NCBI RefSeq assembly: GCF_011170125.1
Contig: NZ_BLLN01000002.1
Location: 248,001 to 312,000 of the forward strand
Direction: 5' to 3'
Length of the DNA stretch: 64,000 bases
DNA from: Streptomyces diastaticus subsp. diastaticus
GTDB lineage: Bacteria; Actinomycetota; Actinomycetes; Streptomycetales; Streptomycetaceae
The translations under genes and the position numbers were made by a program. Shown piece by piece: positions 33,808 to 42,341 of the stretch. A model generated the notes under the pieces. The model searched no databases. It was not told the origin of the DNA and saw only the letters and a program-made list of their open reading frames with translations. The first letter of the stretch is position 1. Every line of letters begins with the position of its first letter.

Positions 33808-33934
33808 GGTCCGCTTCCGGCTCGGTCGTACGGGCCCGGGGCGGCCCGGACCGTGAGGGGGTGCGGGCCCGCCGGGGACGCGGACCGCGAGGGGTACGGC
33901 GGCGGGCCGGGCCCGCCGCCGGGACGCGGGCGGG

Positions 33935-34855
33935 TCAGAGCAGGTTGGCCCGCCGGTAGACCGCGGCCGCCGGGCGGGTGAGGAGCCGGGCGGAGGAGAG
34001 GAAGTCCATCAGCCCCGAGCAGCTGGAGCGGATCATCGACTTGTGGTGCTGGTTGGCCTTGGCCTCGGCGCGCGCCCGCTCGGTGTCGAGCCCCGCGTTG
34101 CGGTACACGTCGCGGTTCCACATGCTCGTGATGACGAAGTAGGCGCAGACGGAGATGACCAGCGCCTGCGTCTGGCGGCGCAGCCAGCCCGCGTTCTCCA
34201 GCCGCTTGATGGTCTCGTCCCGGGCGAACTTCATGTGCCGGGACTCCTCGACGACGTGGATGTTGTTGATGGTGCGCACGAAGGGCACCACCCGTTCGTC
34301 GCGCATCCAGTCGCGCTGCATCACGTCGAGGACCTCCTCGGCGACGAGGATCGAGGCGTACGCGGCCTCGCCGAACGCCAGCGTCTTGAAGAGACGGCCC
34401 AGCTCCATCACCGCGCGGCGCGGCTTGTAGGCCGGGGCGCCGAGCTTGCGGACGCCGCGCGCGAACATGATGGAGTGCCGGCACTCGTCGGCGATCTCGG
34501 TGAGCGCCCACTGGAACTCGGGGCTGGCCGGGTCCTTGGCGTAGATGTCCCGCAGCACCATCTGCTGGAGGATCACCTCGAACCAGATGCCGGTGCTCGC
34601 CACCGACCCGGACTCCTGACGGGTCAGCTCCTTGCGCTGGTCCTCCGTCAGTTCGTCCCAGTAGCGGGTCCCGTAGAGCGAGCTCCACTCCGGGCTCATG
34701 CCGTGGAAGTCCTTGTCGAGCGGGGTGTCCCAGTCCACCTCGGTGGCCGGGTCGTAGGAGAGCTTCGCCGAGGACTCCAGCAGACGGCGCGTGATGTCGT
34801 TGATGTCGTGCCCGCCCTCGTCCTGGGCGGTGGGCTGTGCGTCGGTCGTTGCCAT
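33935..34855 (-). CDS. AurF-like diiron oxygenase
   Basis: 306 residues from ATG 34855 (GAAGGGG upstream). Conserved carboxylate/histidine pairs of the AurF/p-aminobenzoate N-oxygenase family are visible in helices: ESGSVASTGIWFEVILQ, EIADECRHSIMFARG (E-x-x-H), AEEVLDVMQRD, and VVEESRHMKFARDE (E-x-x-RH). The family oxidises amines or hydroxylates with a nonheme diiron centre. Upstream palindromes suggest tight regulation. The adjacent same-strand ferredoxin reductase probably supplies electrons. Substrate unknown. Confidence 0.88.
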   Translation of the reverse strand: MATTDAQPTAQDEGGHDINDITRRLLESSAKLSYDPATEVDWDTPLDKDFHGMSPEWSSLYGTRYWDELTEDQRKELTRQESGSVASTGIWFEVILQQMVLRDIYAKDPASPEFQWALTEIADECRHSIMFARGVRKLGAPAYKPRRAVMELGRLFKTLAFGEAAYASILVAEEVLDVMQRDWMRDERVVPFVRTINNIHVVEESRHMKFARDETIKRLENAGWLRRQTQALVISVCAYFVITSMWNRDVYRNAGLDTERARAEAKANQHHKSMIRSSCSGLMDFLSSARLLTRPAAAVYRRANLL

Positions 34856-34885
34856 GGGAGCGGCCCCTTCGTCCGGATGCGGGCG

Positions 34886-34915
34886 ACACCACACTCGTGG
34901 TGTTACCGATGGTAA
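34886..34915. promoter_or_regulatory. Two adjoining inverted repeats before the diiron oxygenase gene
   Basis: ACACCAC-ACTC-GTGGTGT (34886-34903) abuts TTACC-GAT-GGTAA (34903-34915), both perfect. They sit 31-60 bp before the oxygenase start and are likely binding sites for a regulator; the second is TetR-like in size. No regulator gene is adjacent. Confidence 0.6.
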
Positions 34916-34927
34916 GAAGGGCCGCCG

Positions 34928-34946
34928 CCCGAGGGAACCCCTCGGG
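34928..34946. terminator. Short hairpin CCCGAGGG-AAC-CCCTCGGG
   Basis: Perfect 8-base arms followed by an AT-rich CCGTGTTATTT. It lies between the oxygenase promoter and the accessory genes. It could insulate them or be a leader structure. Confidence 0.4.
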
Positions 34947-35137
34947 CCGTGTTATTTACAGGATGTCGACAGCGGGCTCCCGGGGCCGAGCGGGGACCCG
35001 CGCCCCGGCCGGCACGAATAGAGCATCCGTTCGACGGATTCCCGGTGGATGTCTTGGCCAACGTCTTTCATGGGCAAAGCGTCGCTGTCAGAGCGGCCTG
35101 CTTCACTGAGAGCGTCTGATCCATCCAGGGGAGTCCC

Positions 35138-35323
35138 ATGCGGACCATGATTCGAAGGACGCGCGAAGACCTCTTGGCACAGCGTGCGCGGCTGCTGGCC
35201 GAGGTCCACATGACCCACGACGAACTCCAGCGCCGAGCCGAGTCGTACACACTGAGCGCCCGTGAGCTGAGCGTTTGGCACACCATCGAAGGCATCGACC
35301 ACCTTCTGGCCGGTGACCGCTGA
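35138..35323 (+). CDS. Small helical protein, first gene of an unknown two-gene module
   Basis: 61 residues from ATG 35138 with AGGGGAG upstream. The protein is charged and almost wholly helical (REDLLAQRARLLAEVHMTHDELQRRAESYTLSARELSVWHTIEGIDHLL), with no known domain. Its end overlaps the next gene by 11 bp, so both are made together. Composition is somewhat less GC-biased than the core genes nearby, consistent with accessory DNA. Confidence 0.7.
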   Translation: MRTMIRRTREDLLAQRARLLAEVHMTHDELQRRAESYTLSARELSVWHTIEGIDHLLAGDR

Positions 35324-36068
35324 CGAGGCCCGGCTCGAAGCGAAGGCCACCGGGTTCGCCGAGACCCTCACCGCCCTGACGCGGGGAGTCCTCGGTCCGG
35401 ACTCGCCACGCTTCTCCGCGGGCTACAGCGGCACTCGGGTTCTCGTGGCCCCGCTCGACGAGGACGGGATGACCGCCACCAGCATCCCTGTCGCGACCGA
35501 CCAAGTCCCGTGCCTACAGCTGCACATCCAGCACTTCTGCTGCTGGGACACGGCAGGCCAGTACCTGGCGACCGACCGCGCCGACGTCAAGGTGTTCTTC
35601 GAATCCAGCCTTGAGCCGCTACTGCGCCACGAGTACGTCCGCAAGGGGAAGAACCCACCCGGAGCGCACCTTCAGGTACACGCCCACCGGGACGAACTCG
35701 CGTACCTGCTCCGTCTCGCCGAACGCAAGCAGTCAAGCCCGAGCGGGAAGTCCAGGCGAGGCAAGCCACCCCGGGTCTCGGAGATCCGCTTCCCTGTCGG
35801 CGGTCACCGGTTCCGGCCGGGGCTCGAGGACGTCCTGCTGCTCCTGGAGAGGGAGTTCGCCATCGACGTCGAGCCCGGATGGCGCAAAATCATCGAGGCG
35901 GAAACGGGGAAGTGGCGCCAGTCGCGGTTGCGCGCGGCAGTCCGCGACGCGCCCGATGTCGCAGCCGCGGTGCTCCGTGACCTCGGCTACGCGGTGGACC
36001 CGCCACAAGGCGACGGCCTGCCCGCGCCCCGCTCTTCCGGCATGGACTCCCGCTTGTACTGGCCCTAG
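35313..36068 (+). CDS. Hypothetical protein, second gene of an unknown two-gene module
   Basis: 251 residues from GTG 35313. No family recognised. Visible features are a Cys-rich core (LQLHIQHFCCWDTAGQYL), HLQVHAHRDELAYLL, a Lys/Arg linker at ~145-155 and a C-terminal region beginning VGGHRFRPGLEDVLLLLEREF. Overlap with the 61-residue gene suggests the two proteins act together. The stop codon TAG lies inside the CTAG target of the adjacent IS element, which duplicated it without changing the protein. Confidence 0.7.
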   Translation: MTADEARLEAKATGFAETLTALTRGVLGPDSPRFSAGYSGTRVLVAPLDEDGMTATSIPVATDQVPCLQLHIQHFCCWDTAGQYLATDRADVKVFFESSLEPLLRHEYVRKGKNPPGAHLQVHAHRDELAYLLRLAERKQSSPSGKSRRGKPPRVSEIRFPVGGHRFRPGLEDVLLLLEREFAIDVEPGWRKIIEAETGKWRQSRLRAAVRDAPDVAAAVLRDLGYAVDPPQGDGLPAPRSSGMDSRLYWP

Positions 36069-36965
36069 GCCGTTTCGTTTGGATCAGTTGGTCGTTGGTC
36101 CGGGTGTGCCGTTGACTGACGCGCAGTGGGCGCGGATCGAGCCGTTGCTCCCGGACCGGACGCCGAAGCGGGGTGGCCGCTGGCGTGACCATCGTGAGGT
36201 GATCGACGCGATCGCCTACAAGTTCCAGACCGGTACGCAGTGGGTGCACCTGCCGGAGAAGTACGGCAACTGGCGGGGTGTCTACAACCGGCTGCGGATG
36301 TGGGCCGTCGACGGCACCTGGGAGCGGGTTTTCACCGCCTTGGTGGCCCAGGCCGACGCCGACGAGGACGTCAGCTGGGCCGTCTCGGTCGACTCCACGA
36401 TCGTGCGGGCCCACCAGCACGCGGCCGGGGCCCGTAAAAAGGGGCCCCGGCCGGCGAACCCGGCGACCACGCCATCGGCCGTTCCCGCGGCGGACTGACC
36501 ACGAAGATCCACCTCGCCGCCGATGCCCGCTGCCGGCCCCTCGCGTTCGTCCTCACCGCCGGACAGGCCGGTGACGCACCTGCCTTTCCCGAGGTCATGG
36601 CCCGCCTGCGGGTCCCCCGTCGGCGAGGACGACCCCGCACCAGGCCGGACGTGGTCCTCGCCGACAAGGCATACTCCTCCCGCGCCATCCGCGAACACCT
36701 GCGCAAGCGCGGCATCCGGGCCGTGATCCCCGTCCCCGCAGACCAACGCCGCCACCGGCTCCGCCGAGGCAGCCGAGGCGGCAGACCACCAGCCTTCGAC
36801 CGCGAGACCTACAAACAGCGCAACACCGTCGAGCGGTGCATCAACCGCCTCAAACAGTGGCGAGGCATCGCCACCCGCTACGAGAAAACCGCCACCATCT
36901 ACCTGGCCGGACTCCACGTCGCGGGCATCTTCCTCTGGTCCACCCGATGATCCAAACGAAACTGC
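36069..36965 (+). mobile_element. IS5-family insertion sequence (IS427-like), 897 bp
   Basis: Terminal inverted repeats are GCCGTTTCGTTTGGATCA (36069-36086) and, reversed at 36948-36965, GCAGTTTCGTTTGGATCA: 17 of 18 match. The 4-bp target CTAG is duplicated at 36065-36068 and 36966-36969. It carries one transposase spread over two frames. The element sits between an intact hypothetical gene and the crcB pair. Confidence 0.93.
36106..36950 (+). CDS. IS5-family DDE transposase, made by -1 frameshift
   Basis: The first frame (GTG 36106 to TGA 36498) carries the DNA-binding start (LTDAQWARIEPLLP) and the first catalytic Asp (SVDSTIVRAHQH). The second frame, continuing to 36950, has the second Asp (VLADKAYSSRAI) and the Glu (NTVERCINRLKQWRGIATRYEK). 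The frames join in the -1 direction at TAAAAAGGGG (36435-36444), which then reads through GEPGDHAIGRSRGGLTTKIH, a normal family sequence. All DDE residues are therefore present and the element may be active. Confidence 0.9.
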
Positions 36966-37037
36966 CTAGGCCGGCCCCCCACCCCCGGAGAGCCGGCCGT
37001 CAGCGGTCCGCGCCGCCTTCCGGCGTACGCTCGCCCC

Positions 37038-37619
37038 ATGCCCCACCCGTCCGACGACCGACCGGACCCCCGCCCCGTCCCTCCGGCCTCCGGCGCCCCG
37101 GAGCCGGGTGGCACGCACCGCGCGAACCTGCCGCTCCCGCCCCCCGAACCGGTCGACCCCGACCTCGGCCCGGGACCGGCGCAGGGGGCGCCGCCGGAGA
37201 GCCGGCTCCCCGTCCTCCTCGCCATCTCGCTGGGCGGCGGGGCCGGAGCCGCCGTCCGGTACGGGGCGACCGTGCTGTGGCCCACCCCCACCGGGGCCTT
37301 CCCCTGGACGGTCCTCGTCGTCAACGCCGCCGGCTGCGCGGGCATGGGCGTGCTGATGGCGCTGCTCACCGAGGTGTGGCGGGGCGCCCCCCGGCTGCTG
37401 CGGCCCTTCCTCGGCACCGGCGTGCTGGGCGGCTTCACCACGTTCTCCACCTACGCCCTGGACGTGCAGACCCTTCTCGACGGCGGCCGCCCCGGCCGCG
37501 CCCTCGCCGACCTGGCGCTGACCCTGCTCGCCGCGCTCGCCGCCGTCACCGCCGCCTCCGGGCTGACCCGGTGGGCGGTACGCCCACGCCTCAGCCGCAC
37601 GGGACGGAGCACGGTGTGA
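37038..37619 (+). CDS. crcB: Fluoride efflux channel CrcB, first copy
   Basis: 193 residues: a Pro-rich N-terminal extension of ~60 residues, then the four-helix Fluc fold ([45 protein letters not shown]). The GFTTFSTY motif lines the fluoride pore and Na+ site. Two homologous crcB genes in tandem usually form an antiparallel heterodimer. Stop overlaps the start of the second copy (GTGTGA). No fluoride riboswitch is seen, and the IS ends 73 bp upstream. Confidence 0.93.
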   Translation: MPHPSDDRPDPRPVPPASGAPEPGGTHRANLPLPPPEPVDPDLGPGPAQGAPPESRLPVLLAISLGGGAGAAVRYGATVLWPTPTGAFPWTVLVVNAAGCAGMGVLMALLTEVWRGAPRLLRPFLGTGVLGGFTTFSTYALDVQTLLDGGRPGRALADLALTLLAALAAVTAASGLTRWAVRPRLSRTGRSTV

Positions 37620-37993
37620 ACTGGCTGCTCGTCGTCGCCGGCGGCATGATCGGCACCCCCTTGAGGTACCTCACCGACCGTGCTGTCCAGCGCCACCACG
37701 CCTCGGCGTTCCCCTGGGGCACCCTCGTCGTCAACGTGTCCGGCTCGCTCGTCCTCGGCGTGCTCACCGGCGCCCTGCTCACCGGCGCCGCCTCCGAGAA
37801 CCTGCTGCTCTTCGCGGGCACCGGGATCTGCGGGGCCTACACCACGTACTCGACCTTCTCCTACGAGACCCTGCGCCTGGCCGAGAGGGGCGAGCGCACC
37901 GCCGCCTTCGCCAACGTCGCCCTCAGCCTCACCGCCGCCCTCGGCGCCGCCGTCCTCGGGCTCGGCCTGGCGAGAGCCGTGTGGGGCGGCTGA
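37616..37993 (+). CDS. crcB: Fluoride efflux channel CrcB, second copy
   Basis: 125 residues, the compact Fluc subunit with four helices ([52 protein letters not shown]). GTG 37616 overlaps the upstream stop codon. Together the pair should form a two-gene (heterodimeric) fluoride exporter in the cell membrane. Convergent with the two-component system genes. Confidence 0.93.
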   Translation: MNWLLVVAGGMIGTPLRYLTDRAVQRHHASAFPWGTLVVNVSGSLVLGVLTGALLTGAASENLLLFAGTGICGAYTTYSTFSYETLRLAERGERTAAFANVALSLTAALGAAVLGLGLARAVWGG

Positions 37994-38024
37994 CGGAGCA
38001 CGGCCGGCGCCGGCCACCGGGGGC

Positions 38025-38660
38025 TCAGCGCCGGATCAGGCCGCGCTCCAGAGCTGCCGCGACCGCCGCCGTACGGGAGTCGACGCCGAGCTTGGCGTAG
38101 ATGTGCACCAGGTGGGACTTGACCGTGGCCTGGCTCAGGTGGAGGCGTTCGCTGATGCGGAGGTTGGACATGCCCTCCGCGACCAGGCCCAGCACCTCCG
38201 TCTCCCGCCTGCTCAACGCCGTACCCGGGGTACGCACCCGGCGCAGCAGCCGGTCCGCGACGGCCGGCGCCAGGGTGGTGCGGCCCGCCGCCGCCGTCCG
38301 CACCGCCTCGGCCAGCTCCTCCGGCGGGGCGTCCTTGAGCAGGTAGCCGGTGGCGCCCGCCTCGATCGCCGGGAGGGTGTCGGCGTCCGAGTCGTACGTC
38401 GTCACCACCAGGACGCGTGGCGCGCCGGGCCGGGCGGTGATCGCGGCGGTGGCCTGCGAACCGTTCATCCGCGCACCGGGCCCGAACTGGAGGTCCATCA
38501 GCACCACGTCCACCGCCAGCCGCCCGGCGAGCGCCACGGCCTCCTCGGCGCTGGCGGCCTCCCCGGCGATCTCGAAGTCCGGCTCCGTCTCCAGCACGGC
38601 CCGCAGTCCTGCCCGCACGATCGGGTGGTCGTCGGCGAGCAGCAGGCGGATGAGGGTCAT
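38025..38660 (-). CDS. NarL/LuxR-family response regulator
   Basis: 211 residues. Receiver domain (residues 1-120) with the acidic pocket in LLLADDHP and phosphoacceptor Asp in VVLMDLQFG; conserved Lys in LLKDAP. The C-terminal LuxR HTH is LSRRETEVLGLVAEGMSNLRISERLHLSQATVKSHLVHIYAKLGV. ATG at 38660 overlaps the end of the kinase gene (four bases), so they form a two-component operon. Targets unknown. Confidence 0.95.
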   Translation of the reverse strand: MTLIRLLLADDHPIVRAGLRAVLETEPDFEIAGEAASAEEAVALAGRLAVDVVLMDLQFGPGARMNGSQATAAITARPGAPRVLVVTTYDSDADTLPAIEAGATGYLLKDAPPEELAEAVRTAAAGRTTLAPAVADRLLRRVRTPGTALSRRETEVLGLVAEGMSNLRISERLHLSQATVKSHLVHIYAKLGVDSRTAAVAAALERGLIRR

Positions 38661-39985
38661 CGCGGGGCCTCCGTCACGGGGTCGGGTTCTGGTGCGCGTG
38701 CGGGTTCGTACGGGGACGGGGCGGGCGGCAGCGGCAACTGGGCGGCGACGGCCGTGCCCGCACCCGGCCGGGACTCGATCGTCAGCGTGCCGCCGAGGGC
38801 CCGCGTCCGGGCGCGCATCGCGGGGATGCCGAAACCGCCCCGGTCCGGGTCGGGCGCGGGCAGCGCGGCCGGCTCGAACCCCCGCCCGTCGTCGACCACG
38901 TCCAGCGCCACCGCGTCCCCGAGCCCGCTCAGCGTCACCGCGGCCGTACGCGCGCCGGCGTGCCGCACGGTGTTGCCGAGCGCCGCCTGCGCGATCCGCA
39001 GCAGCGCGACCTCGTAGGCGGTGGAGAGCGGGCCCGGATCGTGGGCCAGATGGAAGCGGACGGTCACCGGTGAGGTGGCCGAGGTGGTGGCGCAGAGCCG
39101 TTCCAGGGCACCGGCCAGCGTCGTCCCCTCCAGATCCTGCGGGGCGAGGGCGGCGACGAACCGGCGCGCCTCGGCGAGGTTGTCGGCGGCGGCCTGGCGG
39201 GCCTGCTCGACGTACCGCCCGGCGCCGTCCGTACCGCCGTCGGCGCCCAGCGACCGCTGGGCCGCGCGCAACAGCAGCTGGATGCTGCTCAGCCCCTGCG
39301 CCAGGGTGTCGTGGATCTCCCGCGCCAGCCGCTCCCGCTCGGCCATCACCCCGGCCGTGTGCTGCGCCGCCGCCAGGTCGGCCCGGGCCCGGGTCAGCTC
39401 CTCGATGAGCCGCCGCCGCTGCTCGCTCTCCCGGTACAGCGCCTGGTAGCCCCGGACCACCGCGATCGCCACGGCGGCCCCGATCACCGGCCCGATCGCG
39501 GCCGCCGCCGTGAACCGGCCCTGGTGCGCCGCGTACGAGCAGACCGCCACCCCCGTCGTCAACGCCACCGCCGACGGCCCCGCCCGCCCCGCCAGCAGGT
39601 GGAGCTGCACGAAGAACAACGGAAACGCCAGCCACATCGCATCCGCCGTCAACGCCAGCAACCCCGCCCACAGCACCCCCACCCCCACCAGCCAGACCAC
39701 GGCCCCCCGCCGCGACCGCCGTACCGCCGGCAGCACCGGCCCCACCGCGTACACCGCCCCGAACGCCGCCCCCACCGCCCCGACGGCCCACGCCTGTCCC
39801 CCGCCCCCGACGAACGCCCGCCCCACCGCCATCACCAACAGCGCCCCCACCAGCAGGTGCAGACACCAGGCGAGCACCCGGGGCGCGGGCGTGGCGAGGG
39901 ACCCGCGCCGGGGCGCGGGGCCGGGGGCTGGGACGGGGGTGGTGCTGGGCACGGCGCTCTCCGGACGGCGGGGGGCGGCCGTCAC
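38657..39985 (-). CDS. Sensor histidine kinase (HPK7, NarX-like)
   Basis: 442 residues. Five to six hydrophobic segments between about 37 and 180 form a membrane sensor without a large outer loop. A coiled-coil linker (LYRESEQRRRLIEELTRARADLAAAQ) leads to the HisKA_3 box (ERERLAREIHDTLAQGLSSI, His phosphorylated) and the HATPase (LGNTVRHAGA; DDGRGFEP; GGFGIPAMRAR). The signal is unknown but probably membrane-linked. Co-operonic with the LuxR-type regulator. Confidence 0.93.
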   Translation of the reverse strand: MTAAPRRPESAVPSTTPVPAPGPAPRRGSLATPAPRVLAWCLHLLVGALLVMAVGRAFVGGGGQAWAVGAVGAAFGAVYAVGPVLPAVRRSRRGAVVWLVGVGVLWAGLLALTADAMWLAFPLFFVQLHLLAGRAGPSAVALTTGVAVCSYAAHQGRFTAAAAIGPVIGAAVAIAVVRGYQALYRESEQRRRLIEELTRARADLAAAQHTAGVMAERERLAREIHDTLAQGLSSIQLLLRAAQRSLGADGGTDGAGRYVEQARQAAADNLAEARRFVAALAPQDLEGTTLAGALERLCATTSATSPVTVRFHLAHDPGPLSTAYEVALLRIAQAALGNTVRHAGARTAAVTLSGLGDAVALDVVDDGRGFEPAALPAPDPDRGGFGIPAMRARTRALGGTLTIESRPGAGTAVAAQLPLPPAPSPYEPARAPEPDPVTEAPR

Positions 39986-40319
39986 CTGCGAGAAGCGGCC
40001 GTCCTCCCACGGTACGGAAGGACGGGGGTGGTGCCATCGACCGAAAGATGGAAGGGGCGGGGCCCGTCAGCCCGTCGCGGGAGAGACCGGACGAAGCCCT
40101 CCCGGCTGTCGGCCCCGCCCCACGTGCCCGCCGTCCCGGGAGAACGAGTCGGACCGCGTCGAGGAGGGACCCGCTCGCCGCGAGGTGGTCAGCGGCCGCA
40201 CGGCCGGGTCGGGACGGAACCACCGCCCGCGCCCTCCGCGTCCCTCGCATCACCCGGTCGCCGGCCGGGGCCACCGGTCAGCCCTGCCCCACGCGCCCCA
40301 CCCAGCGAGGAGCCCCGCC
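39986..40319. other. Divergent intergenic region, no gene seen
   Basis: 334 bp between the kinase start and the phosphatase start. It presumably contains both promoters. I see no clear operator or RNA structure. Confidence 0.5.
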
Positions 40320-40937
40320 GTGCCCGCCACCCGTTACCTCTACGTCACCCGCCACGCCGAGGCGGCCGCCGACGAGTCCGCGCTCACCGAGGCCGGGCGG
40401 CGGCAGGCGGCCTTGCTCGGCGAGCGGCTGGCCGGGGTGGGGCTGACCGCCGTGCGTCACGGGCCGTCGGCCCGGGCGGAGGAGACGGCGCGGATCGTCT
40501 GCGAGCGGGTCGGCGGGGTGTCGGCGGAGGCCGCCGAGGAGGCGGGGGACTATCCGCCGTACCTCCCCCGGCGCGAGGAACTGCCCGCCGAGTCGGCCGA
40601 CGCCACGGTCGAACGCCTCGCGGGGCTTTCCGCCGAGGAGCGTGCGGCCGGACCGGCGCTCGCCCGCGCGGCCGAGGCCCGGTTCACCGGCCCGGCCGAG
40701 GGGGACGAGGCCCGGCACGAACTCGTCGTCACCCACGCCTTCCTCGCCGCCTGGCTCGTCCGCGACGCGCTCGACGCCCCGGCCTGGCGCTGGATCGGCC
40801 TCAACCACGCCAACACGGGCCTGACCGTGATCCGTTACCCCCCGGGCCGCCCCGCCGCCCTGACGCTCTTCAACGACCTCGGCCACCTGCCGGAGGAACT
40901 GCGCCGGCCCGGGTACCCGCCGGAGCTGCGGGCCTGA
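40320..40937 (+). CDS. Histidine phosphatase family protein
   Basis: 205 residues. The catalytic RHG motif is YVTRHAEAAADES, the second Arg lies in RHGPSARAEETARIV, and the second His in ELVVTHAFLAAWLVR; these form the phosphohistidine pocket of the phosphoglycerate-mutase-like superfamily. Substrate unknown; sugar phosphates or phosphoesters are typical. GTG 40320 with GAGGAG upstream. Confidence 0.9.
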   Translation: MPATRYLYVTRHAEAAADESALTEAGRRQAALLGERLAGVGLTAVRHGPSARAEETARIVCERVGGVSAEAAEEAGDYPPYLPRREELPAESADATVERLAGLSAEERAAGPALARAAEARFTGPAEGDEARHELVVTHAFLAAWLVRDALDAPAWRWIGLNHANTGLTVIRYPPGRPAALTLFNDLGHLPEELRRPGYPPELRA

Positions 40938-41305
40938 GCGGGGCAGGCCGGCGGACCGCCAGGGGGCGGGGCGAGGGCGGGTCTCCTGCCCGCCGAAGAC
41001 CGGGGAGCAGTCGGTGGCGCAGCGCTCCCGCGCGACCCGGGCCGGGGTGGCCGTCCTCGGTCCGGCCGGACGCGGAGAACGGCGAACGGTGCGACCGGCG
41101 CGCGACGGTGCGACCGGCGGCCGCAGGCGGTCGAGCCGGGCGCCTGCCCGGAGCACCCGCACCGGCAGCACCGGCACCCCCGCCCCGCTCTCCCGCGCCA
41201 GGACCCCGCCACCCAGGCCCTCTTTGCCGGAACGGCAACGCCCTTTGCGCTCTCCGCCGCCGTCGCCCCATGCTCGGCCCCAGCAGCTACTGAAGGGAGC
41301 CCCTC
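40938..41305. other. Intergenic region upstream of the CxxC flavoprotein
   Basis: 368 bp without a supported gene. A perfect TTGCCG-GAA-CGGCAA inverted repeat (41224-41238) lies 67 bp before the flavoprotein start and might be its operator. Confidence 0.45.
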
Positions 41306-42265
41306 ATGCCCACCCCCTACGACGTCATCGTCATCGGCGGCGGCGCGGCCGGTCTGGCCGGTGCCGTCACGCTCGGCCGAGCCCGCCGCTCCGTCCTCGT
41401 CGTCGACGCGGGCGAACCGCGCAACGCCCCGGCCGCGGGCGTCCACACCTTCCTGAGCCGCGAAGGCGTCAGCCCGCGGGAGCTGCTGCGGACCGGCCGG
41501 GCCGAGGTCGCCGCGTACGGCGGTGAGCTGCGCGAGGGGACGGTCACCGACGCCCACCGCGAGGACGGTCTCTTCCGGGTCGCCCTGGCCGACGGTTCCT
41601 CGGCGACCGCCCGCCGCCTCCTGGTCACCACCGGGGTCACCGACGAACTCCCGCCGGTCCCCGGCCTCGCCGCACTCTGGGGCAAGGACGTGCTGCACTG
41701 CCCGTACTGCCACGGCTGGGAGGCCCAGGACCTGCCCACCGGTGTCCTCGCCACCGGCCCCCTCGCCGTCCACCAGGCCCTGCTGTGGCGTCAGTGGACG
41801 AAGGAGCTGACGCTGTTCACGCACACCACCTCCGGCCCCACCGCCGAGGAGCGCGAGCAGCTCGAGGCCCGGGGGACCCGGATCGTCGAAGGCGAGGTCG
41901 CGGGGCTGGCGACCGACGCCGAGGGACGTCTCGCGGGCGTCGAGCTGGCCGACGGCAGCACGGTGCCGGTGCGCGCCCTGGCGACCGGCGGCACCCTCGC
42001 GGCGCGCGCCGGCTTCCTCACCGGCCTCGGCCTGGCGACGGTCCCGGTGGAGGTCGGCGGCACCGTCGTCGGCAGCCGACTGGACACCGACCCGACGGGG
42101 CTGACCAGCGTCCCCGGCGTCTGGGCGGCCGGCAACGTGGCCAGCCCCACCGACCAGGTCGTGCTCTCCGCGGGCGCCGCCGTCCGCGCCGCCGCCATGC
42201 TCAACATGGACCTCGTCACCGAGGAGACCCGCCTCGCGGTCGAGGCCCACCGGGCGGCCCGCTGA
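41306..42265 (+). CDS. Thioredoxin-reductase-like flavoprotein with CxxC
   Basis: 319 residues with FAD motif VIVIGGGAAGLAGAVTLGRA, redox pair C132-P-Y-C135 in HCPYCHGWEAQ, and the C-terminal FAD site GVWAAGNVASPTDQV. The NADPH-binding GxGxxA segment appears degenerate (TGVLATGPLAVHQAL). This pattern fits dithiol oxidases (HlmI/GliT-like) and small TrxR-like proteins that use oxygen rather than NADPH. No thioredoxin gene or natural-product cluster is adjacent. GAAGGGAG precedes ATG 41306. Confidence 0.88.
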   Translation: MPTPYDVIVIGGGAAGLAGAVTLGRARRSVLVVDAGEPRNAPAAGVHTFLSREGVSPRELLRTGRAEVAAYGGELREGTVTDAHREDGLFRVALADGSSATARRLLVTTGVTDELPPVPGLAALWGKDVLHCPYCHGWEAQDLPTGVLATGPLAVHQALLWRQWTKELTLFTHTTSGPTAEEREQLEARGTRIVEGEVAGLATDAEGRLAGVELADGSTVPVRALATGGTLAARAGFLTGLGLATVPVEVGGTVVGSRLDTDPTGLTSVPGVWAAGNVASPTDQVVLSAGAAVRAAAMLNMDLVTEETRLAVEAHRAAR

Positions 42266-42287
42266 GCGCGCCCCCGGGCAGACGAAA

Positions 42288-42328
42288 GCCCGGCCGGACC
42301 TGTCGCGAGCGATCAGGTCCGGCCGGGC
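42288..42328. terminator. Bidirectional terminator hairpin
   Basis: 15-base perfect arms GCCCGGCCGGACCTG / CAGGTCCGGCCGGGC with an 11-base loop, between the convergent flavoprotein and SCO5918-family genes. Confidence 0.8.
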
Positions 42329-42341
42329 CGTCAGGTGGCGG

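Noticed and set aside
30457..33981. An uninterrupted 1174-codon plus-strand frame.
   Set aside because: It is antisense to thiI and the ferredoxin reductase, which have clear domains. Long antisense frames are expected at this GC content; its translation is low-complexity Gly/Ala/Asp without motifs.
36970..37037. A fluoride riboswitch before crcB.
   Set aside because: The conserved pseudoknot sequences are not present and only 68 bp separate the IS target repeat from the gene.
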